A stretch of DNA of 24,190 nucleotides from JANNMJ01 sp031397815 (GTDB lineage: Bacteria > Bacteroidota > Bacteroidia > Cytophagales > Hymenobacteraceae): positions 1 through 24,190 of the forward strand of contig JANNMJ010000113.1 in assembly GCA_031397815.1 (NCBI GenBank), written 5' to 3'. The stretch's first letter is position 1, and each line of letters begins with the position of its first letter. The notes below the pieces were generated by a model, which saw nothing but the letters and a program-made list of their open reading frames with translations, was not told where the DNA came from and did not search any database. The position numbers and the translations under genes were made by a program. Of the stretch, positions 23,710 through 24,190 are shown in pieces.

Positions 23710-24190
23710 ATGGCACACGTTTTCGCGATGCGGCAGCCGCGGTGGCTGCTCAGAATCTGGCTTGTAATCGGCGTGTGGAGCCTGTCGGCGGGGTTTGCGC
23801 CGTGGGCGGAAGCGCAGTCGCTCGGCGTTGGCACGACGGCGCCCGATGCGTCGGCGGCGCTCGAAATCGTTTCCTCCGACAAAGGCGCTCTGCTTCCGCG
23901 CCTGACCGCCGCGCAGCGCACGGCCATTCCGGCGCCCGCCGCCGGGCTGCTCGTGTACCAGACCACCGCGCCCATCGGGTTCTACTACAACGCCGGGACC
24001 GCCGCCGTGCCCGCGTGGCAGCAAATCGGGACCACGGCGGCAGCCGATAACCTCGGTAACCACGTCGCGACCCAAAACCTCAACCTCGGCGCGAACCGCT
24101 TGGTGGGGAATGGCGGCACGACGGGCCTCCAAATCAGCGCCACGGGCGTGGTGGGGCTCGGGGCGATTACCAATCCGGGGGGCGGTTTCG
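23710..24190 (+). CDS. Secreted VGIGT surface protein, 5' part (cut by window end)
   Basis: This is an open frame of 160 codons running off the window. It starts at ATG 23710 (or ATG 23728), with a signal peptide around WLLRIWLVIGVWSLSAGFAP and likely cleavage at AEAQ. It opens with SLGVGTTAPDASAALEIVSS, then GALLPRLTAAQRTAIPAPAAG and LLVYQTTAPIGFYYNAG, and continues with AAADNLGNHVATQNLNLGANRL. This is the same head module as the gene at 5994, here in one unbroken frame, which supports the view that the earlier gene carries a frameshift. Such proteins in Bacteroidota are exported, and some resemble tail-fibre proteins. The C-terminal domain and sorting signal lie outside the window. Confidence 0.8.
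   Translation, partial: MAHVFAMRQPRWLLRIWLVIGVWSLSAGFAPWAEAQSLGVGTTAPDASAALEIVSSDKGALLPRLTAAQRTAIPAPAAGLLVYQTTAPIGFYYNAGTAAVPAWQQIGTTAAADNLGNHVATQNLNLGANRLVGNGGTTGLQISATGVVGLGAITNPGGGF

Overview
The window looks like chromosome from a GC-rich member of the Bacteroidota, most likely order Cytophagales (a Hymenobacter- or Spirosoma-like organism). The evidence is a C-terminal type IX secretion (T9SS) sorting domain, a SusD-style lipobox followed by acidic residues, 'VGIGTTxP' surface proteins, TPR histidine kinases paired with LytTR regulators, a membrane-anchored AraC regulator, and -7 elements close to TAnnTTTG. Genus is inference. I see no rRNA, tRNA, CRISPR array, transposase or phage gene.

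Layout. 1-2.9 kb: a seven-helix membrane AraC regulator, a secreted protein of unknown function and a secreted YceI protein, all on +. 3.1-7.9 kb: TPR histidine kinase (HK1), LytTR response regulator (RR1), then a secreted VGIGT/Ig-like surface protein whose frame is broken by an apparent 2-nt GC insertion near 6595. 7.9-11.9 kb, minus strand: a T9SS-sorted protein, HK2 and RR2. 11.9-12.7 kb: an 830-nt non-coding stretch with a tandem array of alternating ~22- and ~20-bp units and a near-perfect palindrome. 12.7-13.9 kb: a beta-helix lipoprotein. 14.0-18.2 kb: a propeller/Y_Y_Y/LytS-type kinase and its LytTR partner (RR3). 18.2-18.7 kb: a convergent intergenic region filled with nested palindromes and G-runs. 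18.7-20.6 kb, minus: orphan TPR kinase HK3. 20.75-23.4 kb: HK4 and RR4. From 23.7 kb: the start of a second VGIGT surface protein, cut by the window end.

How the genes fit together. The window is dominated by cell-surface signalling: five sensor kinases and four LytTR regulators in about 20 kb, interleaved with exported proteins. Two kinds of pair are present. HK1/RR1, HK2/RR2 and HK4/RR4 join a periplasmic-TPR HisKA-like kinase to a regulator with a 'LLDxxLxGxxDGIxLA' receiver. The propeller LytS-type kinase is joined to a classical LytR/AlgR-type receiver (RR3). HK1-RR1 and HK4-RR4 are each followed directly by a VGIGT surface-protein gene, so the unit kinase-regulator-surface protein occurs twice. 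That these regulators control the neighbouring surface proteins is inference. Several proteins carry 12-bp-periodic low-complexity tracts just after the signal peptide or in a linker.
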